From the NCBI RefSeq assembly GCF_001540865.1, contig NC_033627.1, positions 11,055,982 through 11,119,981 of the forward strand: a stretch of 64,000 bases of DNA. The letters run 5' to 3'. This DNA comes from Ananas comosus. Lineage: Eukaryota; Streptophyta; Magnoliopsida; Poales; Bromeliaceae. The position numbers and the translations under genes are program-made. The notes beneath the pieces were generated by a model. It was given only the letters and a program-made list of their open reading frames with translations, made no database searches and was not told the DNA's origin. Shown piece by piece: positions 45,501 through 55,517 of the stretch (positions are counted from its first letter, which is position 1; the number at the start of each line of letters is the position of its first letter).

Positions 45501-46454
45501 AAAAAGAGTTTCGTCCGCGAAACTCAAACCGCGCCTCAATTCGACTTATCGAACAATTGAGGGCACCAATGCACTTTTTCACTTTGGACTGGCCTTTCAC
45601 TTATTGGAACCATCCCTTGCGTTACATGTTCCCTCGGGAAGTTCACTCCGATTTGATCACCGGCATTGCTTAATTAGACGCAATATCGTTGGTGCATCGA
45701 CCAATCATGAGTGCTCCAATCCAACCGTTTTCTTGCCCTATCACGAGATGGCACACTCCGGCACATCTCCAATCTCAATCCACAAAAAGGCATTATCCTC
45801 AAGCTCCCATTCTCATGTGGCTTTCTCTAGCTCAATGTCTCGCTAGAGCATTTCATCCTTTGCCATCATAGCCACGACCAATAAGACTTCGTTGTCGCAA
45901 TCAACTCACACGAAATCCAGCATCAGGCAACCTCGCCTATGCACACCGACTACACGAGCACAACTCGTCCACCCCAACTTCGAGGTATTACTAGGCCAAC
46001 GAGCACGCGTCCGTCAACTACACGGCTACTCTCACCACAGTGATTCTACTTTCACTGTCCGATCTACCGGAACACATTCTCAACTCCCGAGTCTTTCGAG
46101 TACCCTCAACATCAGGCTCAACTCCCATAATTTCCAATCCATTATTTCGAGAGTCACTTACTAGACCACGTTCTCCACGAGCCTCATTGCTTATCGGAGA
46201 ATCATCACTAGCCATTAGCTAGCACCACTTGGCTTTCTACTTGCACCAGCAGGTACCACTTCTCACAATGCAAGTGTGTACGGGTGTCTACTTACCCAAC
46301 TATGCAATAAATGCAATATATAATTAGTAGCAACCGACCAACAATAAATGCATGCTATGCACCAGCTTGAGATTAGTAAAAGCACATGTTTTCTCAATTA
46401 ACTCATACCTGCCACGATGACGTCAGCAGCGGCAGGCTCCGCAATTCGGGTCGC
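45501..46454 (-). other. Internal remnant between gag and purine tract, no pol
   Basis: About 950 bp where protease, RT, RNase H and integrase should lie. I see none of their motifs in any frame. The pol genes are deleted, so the element depends on enzymes from elsewhere. Confidence 0.65.
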
Positions 46455-47726
46455 TTATCCATGCCCACTTGGCGTTCGTCGCGAACCCTCTGGTTGCATC
46501 GTCCTCAACGGCCGCTCTCCCGACCATACCGCAGGTGGCACACCTGCAGGTTGTCCCAGAGAGGAATGGGCCGTCGCCAGTGCCAAGGCCCGGCCATCAC
46601 CACGCGGACACTCGTCCCGCATATGGCCCGACAGCCCACACTTGAAGCACTTGCCCTCTCGCTGTTCACATTGCTGTGGAAAATGAGGGCCTCCACAAAT
46701 AGCACACTTCGCCGAGGACCGAATGCGGTATGTCCCCGGAGCTCGGGATCGCGAGTGCGAACTCGTCGAAGTCCGTTGGGAACTTGACTGACCACTGGAT
46801 CCACCTGTTGGTCGTCCTTTCCTCTTTTTCTTGTAATATGCCTCTCGCTCTTCCCGCATAAAGGCATTGCCCTGTTCTATCCACAAGGCCCGATCCAAGA
46901 CCTCAGCAAAAGTCTGTATCTTAAGTACGAGCACAGCCTGGTAAAGATCCGGCCGAAGCCCACGCACAAAGCAGTCGGCCTTATCCTTGTCATCCCGCAC
47001 CACGTTTGGGATACAATGCACGATACGAGAGAATTCCCGCTCGTATTGCCTAACTGAGCGATCTCCTTGCCGCAACTTTTGGAATCTTTCCTTAAGCTTT
47101 CGCTTTTCACTGTCGGGGAAATAGGCTGAGAACACCAATCCCCGAAACTCTTCCCAAGTCATAGGAGGGAGACTAGGCGGTCGATCTCGCTTGACGCCTT
47201 TCCACCACACCTTCGACGACTGTTTGAGATAATGCGCGGCTAGGTTTACCTTGTCCTGCTCCAACGTGTACAAATCCTCGAAGAGCGTTTCCATGGAATC
47301 AGTCCACATCTCCACGATCCACAGATCTGTGTCCTCTCCATCAAAGATAGGCGGATCAAACTTCTTGAAAGCCATGAGAGCCGCCAAGGCTCGCTCTCTT
47401 TCCGCCGCTACCTCTGAACTAACCGGAGTCGGATCACCCGACCCCGACAAAAACATCTCCGCCGCGACTCTCGGCCGTCCCTGACGAGCCGCAGCTGGTG
47501 CTGCCACCAGCTGGTCCACCGTCTCTTGGAGTCTTTTCATTTGCTCTTCTTGACGCATAGCAGCCTCCTGCTGCCGCTGCACCACATCAACTTGTTGCCT
47601 CATCACTCCCACGAGTGTAGCTAACTGTTCGCGAAGCTCTGAGTCTCCGCTCGCGTCGGTTTGCTCAGGGACACCACTTGTCCCCTCCCGCGCCGATCTG
47701 GATGAAGATCGCCTACGCGGTGCCAT
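46455..47726 (-). CDS. Gypsy gag protein with zinc knuckle, pol missing
   Basis: The frame from ATG at 47726 (MAPRRRSSSRSAR) gives 423 residues without interruption; upstream codons to 47780 are open but lack an ATG. A glutamine-rich coiled-coil-like part (QQVDVVQRQQEAAMRQEEQ) is followed by the gag domain FDPPIFDGEDTDLWIVEMW, YFPDSEKRKLKERFQKLRQG and RGLRPDLYQAV. A basic, serine-rich stretch precedes a CCHC knuckle CFKCGLSGHMRDEC. It is clearly related to the gag of Gypsy A. The protein would package element RNA. It is followed by a stop and no pol. The leader and primer site upstream belong to the 5S-bearing LTR at 48086-48251. The intact frame suggests recent activity. Confidence 0.88.
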   Translation of the reverse strand: MAPRRRSSSRSAREGTSGVPEQTDASGDSELREQLATLVGVMRQQVDVVQRQQEAAMRQEEQMKRLQETVDQLVAAPAAARQGRPRVAAEMFLSGSGDPTPVSSEVAAERERALAALMAFKKFDPPIFDGEDTDLWIVEMWTDSMETLFEDLYTLEQDKVNLAAHYLKQSSKVWWKGVKRDRPPSLPPMTWEEFRGLVFSAYFPDSEKRKLKERFQKLRQGDRSVRQYEREFSRIVHCIPNVVRDDKDKADCFVRGLRPDLYQAVLVLKIQTFAEVLDRALWIEQGNAFMREEREAYYKKKRKGRPTGGSSGQSSSQRTSTSSHSRSRAPGTYRIRSSAKCAICGGPHFPQQCEQREGKCFKCGLSGHMRDECPRGDGRALALATAHSSLGQPAGVPPAVWSGERPLRTMQPEGSRRTPSGHG

Positions 47727-48071
47727 TGATTCCTGAAACACGACAACTCGATTAGTTCTCGACCAACTTGGGTCGAACACGAGACCACTAATACCGGCTC
47801 AAAAGCCAATCAGGCGAAAGTCACACAAGGGTGTCTATTCTCACCGCTCGGCTTCATGTTGTGTGCACCCAACATGAACACCCTCGGTTGAGAATCAACA
47901 ACACCTTGAATCTACCTCCAATATCCGTCTTAGAGGTTTCAACACTTGACCCAATTAATTATCTTTCGCCACAAGTCACAAATCCTCGTCTCTCACGAGT
48001 CTTAACCTCTAAGGTTTCACTATCCTAGGGTCTCCTAGGTCTGCCTAAACTATTCCCATTCTCTACTTTAT
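47727..48071 (-). other. Untranslated leader of the gag element
   Basis: About 345 bp between the primer site and gag ATG, with no ORF of note. It is consistent with a leader carrying dimerisation or packaging signals, though none can be named. Confidence 0.6.
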
Positions 48072-48083
48072 GCTCTGATACCA
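48072..48083 (-). promoter_or_regulatory. Primer binding site (initiator Met tRNA)
   Basis: TGGTATCAGAGC on the minus strand, two bases after the 5S-bearing LTR. Confidence 0.9.
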
Positions 48084-48085
48084 TC

Positions 48086-48251
48086 TGTGACGCCCCGACT
48101 TCCCAGGGGGTCACCCATCCTAGGACTACTCCCGTCCTAGCACGCTTAACTCTCTTAACCTCTTGGGCCTTGCCACCACCCAAAATGCTTAAGCCGGGTT
48201 AAGAGTTTAGCCCTATTATATCTCATATATAGGACTATCTGGGGTCTCACA
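48086..48251 (-). mobile_element. Short LTR carrying 5S rRNA sequence (Cassandra-like)
   Basis: On the minus strand it runs from TGTGAGACCCCAGATAG to GGGGCGTCACA, 166 bp, with TG..CA ends. The primer site follows two bases later, so it acts as a 5' LTR. Its 5' border is precise because CACTA transposase coding sequence (GLGCGPKPLSSKNLEV) runs right up to it. Short LTRs with a 5S segment are the hallmark of Cassandra TRIM elements. The expected identical 3' LTR and matching duplication (CTTTA at 48252) were not found. Confidence 0.82.
48097..48151 (-). other. 5S rRNA-derived segment with Pol III internal control region
   Basis: On the minus strand AGTTAAGCGTGCT, AGTAGTCCTAGG and GGATGGGTGACC lie in the order and spacing of box A, intermediate element and box C of plant 5S rRNA genes, ending CTGGGAAGTC. 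I recall roughly 50 of 55 positions as matching. The 5' half of 5S rRNA is absent, so this is not a functional 5S gene. Confidence 0.85.
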
Positions 48252-49520
48252 CTTTAACTTCCAAATTCTTGCTACTTAGTGGCTTAGGTCCACATCCTAA
48301 ACCACGAAGATATCCCGAGCGTGCACCAAAAGCCTTTGTTAAATGTTCTTCCATGGATAATGGAGGATCACCTAACTCTTCTTGTGAATTTCTTACATCC
48401 TCAAATTGTTTCTGCATTCAATGAGATACAAAAGTAATATGAAACATATTTGTATTTAGAAGAAAAATGCTCGTCTTCACAAGTCTAAGCATATAAAAAA
48501 ATATATATAATTAAAACTGAATTTCTTTTTAAGATTTCACAAGTCTAATACATGTATATATAGAAAATGTAGTAAAGTTGTGCTACAACAGAATGTTGCT
48601 ATACCATAGCATTTTTAGCCGTATCAGAACACCAAGTATTATCAGTTCTTCGTTGATGTGTAGCCTTCCAGTATTCAGTTAAATCAGGATCAACCTCCGT
48701 TATTGGATCCCTCTATCAATGTAAAATTAAAACCTTGTTGTCATGAAATTAATATAATATAAAAATTTCACCATAAATTGAATTAATTGACAAAATCACC
48801 ATATCATATAGAACACTAGCGAATGATTTTCTTCCACAGATTGAGCTAGCTGATTGTTTGGCTCGATTTGCTTTATTTCGCGCCGACATTCTCTACAAAA
48901 AATTAAGTAGGGTCATATTTGCATGTAAAAATAATTCTTGCAAGGTAATAACATGTATAATAAATTAATAACCTTAAATGATTCAGAACCAAAGTATTCA
49001 ACTAAACATGCCCAATCTGATTCCGTTATATCATCTGGACAATTTTTAAGCCTATCTTCATCTGTCAAAAATTGATTATAATGCAGATGCTTGCGATGTC
49101 TCCAATCTCTATACATATGATTGAAATTATACATCACTTCATCTCTAAAACCAGCAAGCCCATCATATTTTTCCTAAAAAACAGTAAATACATACAACTA
49201 ATCAAAGCATTCATATAATTTGATTAAACAAGCCAACAAGAAGTATATTTAATGGTTAAAACAATTTAAAATGAATATCATACCATTAAATCAGCCCACA
49301 TCTTATCCTTATAATGCATAGGTACTTCAGCCCATTTGTTAACATTAAGTGGTGCATATTGTCGCAACACGACTCCCATTTCTGTAATAAATTCCGTCAG
49401 CTGAAGACCGCCCACAGCTCGACCCAAGCGTTTTGAAATTTCCACTTTGCCTTTCTTTCCCTCTTTTCTCTTTTTCGCATTTGGATTTGTAGTAGGTCCC
49501 CTTCCTTTCTTCTTGGCTGC
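48252..49520 (-). pseudogene. CACTA transposon second gene (Transposase_24-like), exons
   Basis: The minus strand gives exon-like pieces. 49281-49520 contains KKGRGPTTNPNAKKRKEG and GLQLTEFITEMGVVLRQYAP. About 48970-49175 contains EKYDGLAGFRDEV and LVEYFGSESFK. Shorter pieces follow near 48890-48820 and 48712-48590 (DPDLTEYWKATHQRR). The end, 48420-48255, contains PPLSMEEHLTKAFGARSGYL. This order matches the second gene of plant En/Spm elements. Intron-like AT-rich spacers separate the pieces. A stop in the 48.6 kb piece and truncation by the 5S-LTR indicate decay. It would have assisted transposition by DNA binding; this is inferred from family knowledge. Confidence 0.7.
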
Positions 49521-50272
49521 AACATAATGTAGAGCAAGGTGAATAGAAGATAATGAAGAGTGATGTACTTATGTAGTTTGTGCTAAATAGAAATATTGCT
49601 GTTTTTTTTTACAGATTTAAACATGATAGATCACCATTGCATATGCTAATTATATACCAATATTTAATTATATACCAATAATAGGTCCTCTTTTCTCTGT
49701 TTCGTTTCTGCTTGACTCAATGATTTCATGTTGTTCTATATGTTTTCTAAATTCTTGATGCCATTATTTTTCACTTTGCAGGACCAAATATTGGCAAAAC
49801 AAATTCAAGAGCAAAACAACAAGGTTCCTGTACGTATTTAACAACCATTCCTTACTTTATATCTATTGTCACACATCTCGGCTGCTTAATTTGTCACTAG
49901 TTCTATTTGCAGGGAAGTCTTATTCATCAAGAAAACATGGAAGATTTTTGCTGCTACAGCTACCCTCAATGTAGTTGCATCTGCTGATTTTTGTTGCTAC
50001 AGCCCATTTGTTAACATTAAGTGCTGCTACAGCTACCCTCAATTTGTTACTAATTCAGTAGTCGTGAAGCACATGATATTCTATCAAACATCAAAATAAT
50101 AATATAGATGAACAACATAGAAGCACAATTGAAAACAACAACAACACACAGCACATAATGTAGCTGCATCTGCTGGCTCGCAGCAGCAGCTACTAGCTGC
50201 TAGCTGCACCGGCAGCAAACATGCAGCTGGCTCGCAGTAGCAAACATGCAGCAGCACCAGGTAAGGAAGTAT
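49521..50272. other. CACTA interior, non-coding, with a small local duplication
   Basis: It contains two copies of GCTGCTACAGCTACCCTCAA (49950 and 50023) bracketing an exact 24-base copy (50000-50023) of exon sequence from 49328-49351. CAGCAGC-type words are frequent near 50150-50260. No gene is seen. Confidence 0.6.
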
Positions 50273-50545
50273 TTAATTGATAATAAAACTTAAATCTTTA
50301 ACAAAACCTGTAGTGTTAGTGTCCGGATTAGCAATAGTTGGAGAAGACAGCCGATCAAGTATAGTTGAAGGAATCTGAGTGGATGCATTTGGATCTTCAC
50401 TGAGAGGTGGAGTAGGTTCTGATTTTTGGGATTGTGATCTAAGCCATGGTTTTTCAGATCGACACTCCATAGTTCTTCGTGATGAAGTCGAGGCTCTATT
50501 AGACTTTTGAACTTGTACTATGGACTTCTTGCTTTCTCCCACCAT
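50273..50545 (-). CDS. Unassigned 90-residue ORF in the CACTA element
   Basis: MVGESKKSIVQVQKSNRAST... is serine/proline-rich and basic at the start. It lies between the TNP2-type gene and the second gene on the same strand, so it may be the first exon of the latter. No family is recognised on its own. Confidence 0.45.
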   Translation of the reverse strand: MVGESKKSIVQVQKSNRASTSSRRTMECRSEKPWLRSQSQKSEPTPPLSEDPNASTQIPSTILDRLSSPTIANPDTNTTGFVKDLSFIIN

Positions 50546-50687
50546 TGCCTATCAACAATAGATAATTAATTATTTAAATAAACAAATATTATGAATTCAA
50601 AGTAAGCAAATCAAGTATTAGCAACAAATACACATAAAAATATAAGAGACAAACAAATAATAAATCATTACCTAAGAGCAAGGTGGC

Positions 50688-51874
50688 TCAGGTTTTATTC
50701 TCAAAGGAATCATTGTCATCATCATTACAGTTTAAGAGGTCCTCTTCGTTTGTTTCTACATTGATATTGAGCTCACTTAGATCAAATACAATCTCTTCTA
50801 CATTAGCTCTAGCCAACTCAACAGTACATAAATCATCGTGATCTTTATCACCATCAATTCTATAGAAATCACCTATGTTCTCATTTTCTTGAATTGGTGT
50901 TGATGTTGACTCTTCTTGATCATTTGCACTTCTTTCTATTGTAGGCACATCATAAAGGTCTCGAGGTTGTGTCTTGACAACAACTAACCATTTAGGATCT
51001 CTTATGTCTTTGGCATAATATACTCGTTGAGCTTGTGATGCCAAGATATATGGATCAGTTGTATTAGTGGCCAATTCACGATCGACATTAACTAAGAAAA
51101 ACCCATTTTCATCCTCCTTATATCCCCGGCCACAATTGTAGACATCCCACCAATGACTTTTAAATAAAGCTATTTTCTTTGATCCTTGGTATTGGAGTTC
51201 AATGATATCTAAAACTAACCCATAATATTCCTTGTTGCTTAGGTCATCATCTCCCCGAACAAACACCCCACTATTTTGTGTTTTCAAATATTTTTCATGC
51301 TTCTTTGTGTGAAATCTGAATCCATTAATTAAATATCCAGTATACTTATGACACTGTTTTATGGGTTATCAAACATCTCTGCTATTTTATCTTGAAACCA
51401 ACCAAGAAATTGTTCTTCGTGCTGCAGCTCCACATCACTATCGTACTTGCTTTCAATCTCTTTAATATGTTCCCTATGCATTAAATTATTAAGATGATAT
51501 TAAATAATATAAAAGAGGAAACGATTTATGTCTAGAACCGCTTATAGAAATCCTTACCTAACATAAGGTGAAACTTCTTCACAATTTTGGAGAACACACA
51601 TAGCTGCCCGGTTCCAATCCGAGATAGCTAATTGCTCAGTTTTGGAATTACCTAAAGGGAGACCACATTGGGAAAAAATTGCTAAACTGGAGCTTTTTTG
51701 TGTTAGATCACCCTCATAGTTTCTTCCGACGCGATTCAATCGTGTTTCAACATCATGCAGGTATTTGGAACAAAAAGTTACACATTCTTGTGCAATTATT
51801 CCTTTTGCTATAGATCCTTCTGGATGAGCCTTATTACGAACATATGATTTGAGCGTGCGCAAGTACCTATTCAA
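50688..51874 (-). pseudogene. CACTA TNP2-type transposase C-terminal region (DUF4218, DUF4216)
   Basis: Read leftward there are three exon-like pieces. 51874-51554 contains NRYLRTLKSYVRNKAHPEGSI, FCSKYLHDVETRLNR, a DUF4218 signature. About 51480-51360 contains EEQFLGWFQDKIAEMF. 51330-50688 contains NSGVFVRGDDDLSN, YYGLVLDIIELQY, ALFKSHWWDVYNCGRG and DPKWLVVVKTQPRDLYDVP, a clear DUF4216. These domains form the C-terminal half of plant TNP2-like transposases. The catalytic N-terminal region is absent because the element is cut at about 51.9 kb by a (TA)n tract and LTR J. It cannot encode an active enzyme. Confidence 0.85.
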
Positions 51875-51903
51875 TATAATATTAATACCATGTTCTTCTA
51901 AAC

Positions 51904-51906
<3 letters not shown>

Positions 51907-51951
<45 letters not shown>
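51907..51951. repeat. (TA)n microsatellite, about 22 units
   Basis: A TA run exactly between CACTA sequence and the start of LTR J. Confidence 0.93.
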
Positions 51952-51954
<3 letters not shown>

Positions 51955-52382
51955 AACATACCGGACTTCTAAAGTTATGAAGTCACGGTGTATGTTGGGC
52001 TGGAAAACAATTTGAATAGTTCCGGTGAGGTTCGGTGAAGTTCGGAAGCTCTCGGGCGTTTCGGTGCGCGTAGGCGCGAAAACGGAACCCGAAAGACTAT
52101 GTTGGGCCGTGAGCTAAGTTCGGCATTAGCGTGGATGAAAAGATGATGGAGACATGTTCGAAAACATGTTTGGAGAATGTAACATATTGGAACCCAGAAG
52201 GAATTATCGAACTTTAGCCAAATTGGCTAAAGCATGCGAATAAGATGAATGGACGAGTTCCAGTTAACGTTCCATCAAGGTTGGAAGGGTTAAGATGAGT
52301 TCTAAAAGAGTTAGAAAGGTTTTAGCGTTGTCCGGCACGAAATAGAGTCGAAAACAAGCTAAAAACCAAGTCTGGAGCATTG

Positions 52383-52499
52383 TGTACCGGTACAAGTTGA
52401 TGGTTGTACCGGTACAACAAGCAACCCGAAGAATGGCAACTCTCGGGTTTGAGTGAAAAAGGCTGTTAAACCGGTGACACGGGAAAGTGTACCGGTACA
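52383..52499. promoter_or_regulatory. ACCGGT palindromes in LTR J U3
   Basis: TGTACCGGTACA is at 52383-52394 and 52488-52499. TTGTACCGGTACAA is at 52404-52417, and a half-site AAACCGGTGAC near 52468. They are 430-548 bp from the LTR start, mirroring LTR I. Confidence 0.8.
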
Positions 52500-54304
52500 C
52501 TTTGGCAGAATGGCAAAGATTTGGTCTGCTGCAATTATAATTGATTGGAGGGGTTTATTTGCAATTGTTACCTAATGTAATAGCCCTAAACCCCTCTCCC
52601 TCACAGCAGATCTCTCTCCCTCTCTCCCTCTCGTGTCTCTCCCTCTCCCTCTCAACCTGTTGCAAGAAAAGAAGAAGGAAAAGAAGAAAAGAGAAGGAAA
52701 AAGAAAAGAGAAGGAAAAAGAAGAAAAGGATGGAGAAGAAGAAGCTTACCTCCATCTTCATCTTCCTCATGCTTGGAGGAGCTTGAGAGGTAAGCCATGT
52801 GTCTCCTCTCATGGTGGGATTAGGGTTAGGTTTTGGTTTTTAAACCCTAATACCTAGAGATTTGGAGCTTCTAGCATGATTAGAACCATGTAGAGACCTA
52901 TAACACATGAAATCCATGGTGTTCTTCGTAGTGCTCTAATGGTGGAATCCTAGGGTTTGTTCTAAATGCCCTAGGGATGATTCTAATGAGATAGAAACAA
53001 GTTTAGAGAACTTCTTGGGTGATTCTAAGCTCGATTATGCTTAGCTATGAGATCAATCCCAAGAAATTTGATTATGGCATTGTTAGGGCACCGAAATTGG
53101 GGCTTTTGCCTCCGGGTGTTTCTAAGGCAAATTGGCCTTGTAGAAACCTAATTGGGGACCTAACGAACGCGTTGAAATGCTCGGTTCGGCAATCTGACGA
53201 GCGTACGCGAAGTTATTGACGAAACGGCCGGTTTTGGTACAGATAGCCGCAGCACGCGGAATAAAGGTCCAAAAATCATGAGATCGGAACTGGAGCACCT
53301 TGGAGTCAAGGAATAAACTCCGGAAAAGACGGATCGCGATTCGGAGGTCGTTTGGAAGTCGCGCATGAGTTCGGGCCAAACCGGGCAATGGTTGCCGCGG
53401 GAGGCCGATTGCAAGTGACTACAAGCAATCGGAGCGCGAGTTAAGGTGGGTTGGTTTACCGAAGCGACTAGGTCGCCTTTATGTCTAAGCGAATTAAGAG
53501 TTCGTGTTGATGCATATAAGTGTTAAACAATGCATGTTAATGTAAATGCTAAGTAGAAATGCATAGTGAGCAAGTTGCATAATACTAGTAATGCATGATA
53601 ATAAAATAATGCTAGTAATGCATGATATGATGTAAATGCTAAAGTAGATGCATATAAAAGATTATATATATATGCATGTAAACTGAAGGATGCATGTAAA
53701 TATGATGCATAGAATGAAATGCATGTTGATGACATATTCATGTAAACGCATGAACGCATGAGTAGCATGATGGTTATATGCAAGGCAAATGTGCATGAAA
53801 AACTAGGTTGAGAACCGTAGAGCGATTAAAGAAAATGATGCTATGCTAAAGTATAAATAACAAGCATGATATAAGAATGGTAAATGCAAGTGCATGTTGA
53901 GAATACTAAGTAAAGGACAAGTATAGGTGGACATGAATCAACCTATAGATCGAGTGGCATTAAACCTAGTGTCAAGAACATAGGTTGAATAAGTGTGACA
54001 AGAACCTAATGATAGATAACATAGGTTGTGAGTTAAAGATAATAACCTAGAGTTAAAGTAAACCTAGGTATTGTGGTAAAAGTGTTTAATCTAGAGTTAA
54101 GTGAATCTAGGTTGGAAAGAATAATAATCCTAGTACAATAAACCTAGGTTAAGAATGTGAAAGCAATAAACCTAATGGGCTAATTTAGGTTGAGTAAAGG
54201 CTTAGACCTAGAGAGGTCAGTTCCATAGGGTTAAGACCAACCCTTGGTTAAAGTGATATGGATTCCGGAATCCCAAAGCTTGCTGATACACCCAAAGGGG
54301 TGTG

Positions 54305-54515
54305 GGGTGTGTGCGACGATTTCGCCGCCCAGGGGCTAGAGAACCATTGTCGTGGCGTGTGTGCGACGATTTCGCCGCCGGATGGTTAGCCAGTTTGTGG
54401 ATCCTACCGCCTGTTGACTAAACCACTGTCGTGGCGTGTGTGCGACGATTTCGCCACCGGGTGGCTAAGTCATTGAATCTAGACCGTTGTTGGGTGAGGT
54501 GCGATTCGTTCGCCG
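54305..54515. repeat. GTGTGCGACGATTTCGCC minisatellite in LTR J
   Basis: Three units at about 54306, 54358 and 54436, with a related GTGCGATTCGTTCGCCGCC at about 54500. It is the complement of the array at 42949-43105. Confidence 0.85.
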
Positions 54516-55432
54516 CCAGACGGCTAGGACAGGAGTACGGTGAGCTGTTGCCAGCTGAGGTGCATGTGAGAGTTCCTTCACCTCGAGCTAGACAGTGCGC
54601 GGACTATCCGCGATTGATTGACTCAAGACCGAGTCGGGTGGCTTTATTGACTAAGGTAAAGTGACCTTAGAATAGAATGCCAAAGGCTAAGAGATAGTAT
54701 GGTTCAAGAATGTTAAGAGTAAAGAACAGCTAAATGATAATGAATAGCTAAAGAGTAAAGAATGGCTAAAGAACAATGAATAGATAATGAAAGGAATAGC
54801 TAAGAGCTAAAAGTAAGCATTAAATAGCAAGGAGTAAAGAATGATTAAGAACATAAGTAGTGTTAAAGTAACCTACTTGCATGATTACAGGTATTGCATA
54901 TTGCATTTCGTGAGGCATGACATGTATTTCAATTGAATATATATCTGTTGTATATTGTTGATCTAACATGTTACAGTGCCTCGTTAGACCTGTTGGCTGA
55001 GCTTGTTCTCTTGGGTGGCTAAACCCACTGAGGACTATGGACAATAGTCTCACCCCCGTGTTGCTGTTTTGGGGGTACAGGTACACACGTGTGCGGCGCG
55101 GCGGCGCAAGGCGAGGACGTAATTCTGCAGATAGCGTCCTACCCAGAGATTGAGATAGCAGTACCCGAGTTGGTGGTCTAGCTTGGGAGGTTTAAAAACA
55201 AGAACAAACTTTGTTTAAGTTGTAAAAGAATCTGTAATGATTATGATTGTATTTGGAGGTTAATTGTAAAAAAAAAATTATGTTGTAAAATGCATCTAAG
55301 TTGAATGCTGTAATAACTTATTAGTTATGTTTTTGATACTTCCTTATGCAATCTGTGAATGAATACTATTCCTGTTTGGAACCTCTCGTATTGTTTTGAT
55401 TGCGACACCTTGGACGTACAGAGGAGACTCTG

Positions 55433-55517
55433 TGTAAGGTACCGGACTTCTAAAATCATGAGGTTACGGTGTCCATTTGGTTGGAGAGCCATTTGAATGG
55501 TTCCGGTAAGGTTGCGG
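55433..55517 (+). mobile_element. LTR K, first 85 bp only
   Basis: TGTAAGGTACCGGACTTCTA resembles the start of LTR J but is clearly diverged. It follows GAGACTC of LTR J and is cut by LTR L at 55518. Confidence 0.65.

Larger units (their letters stand above)
51952..55432 (+). mobile_element. Gypsy LTR J, inverted near-copy of LTR I, 3' end missing
   Basis: It starts TTTAACATACCGGACTTC (TG mutated or lost) and matches the complement of LTR I over about 3.48 kb. The encoded 66-residue shadow ORF at 53019-53219 differs from that in LTR I by one residue. About 100 bp of the LTR 3' end, up to the GCGTGACT terminus seen in I, is missing; instead LTR K starts at 55433. No internal region is attached. 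Confidence 0.85.

Noticed and set aside
48097..48151. A 5S rRNA gene
   Set aside because: Only the 3' half is present and it lies inside an LTR with TG..CA ends followed by a primer site; it is a retroelement component.
53019..53219. A 66-residue ORF conserved between LTRs I and J
   Set aside because: Conservation reflects recent copying of the whole LTR; neighbouring non-coding bases are equally conserved and no domain is recognised.
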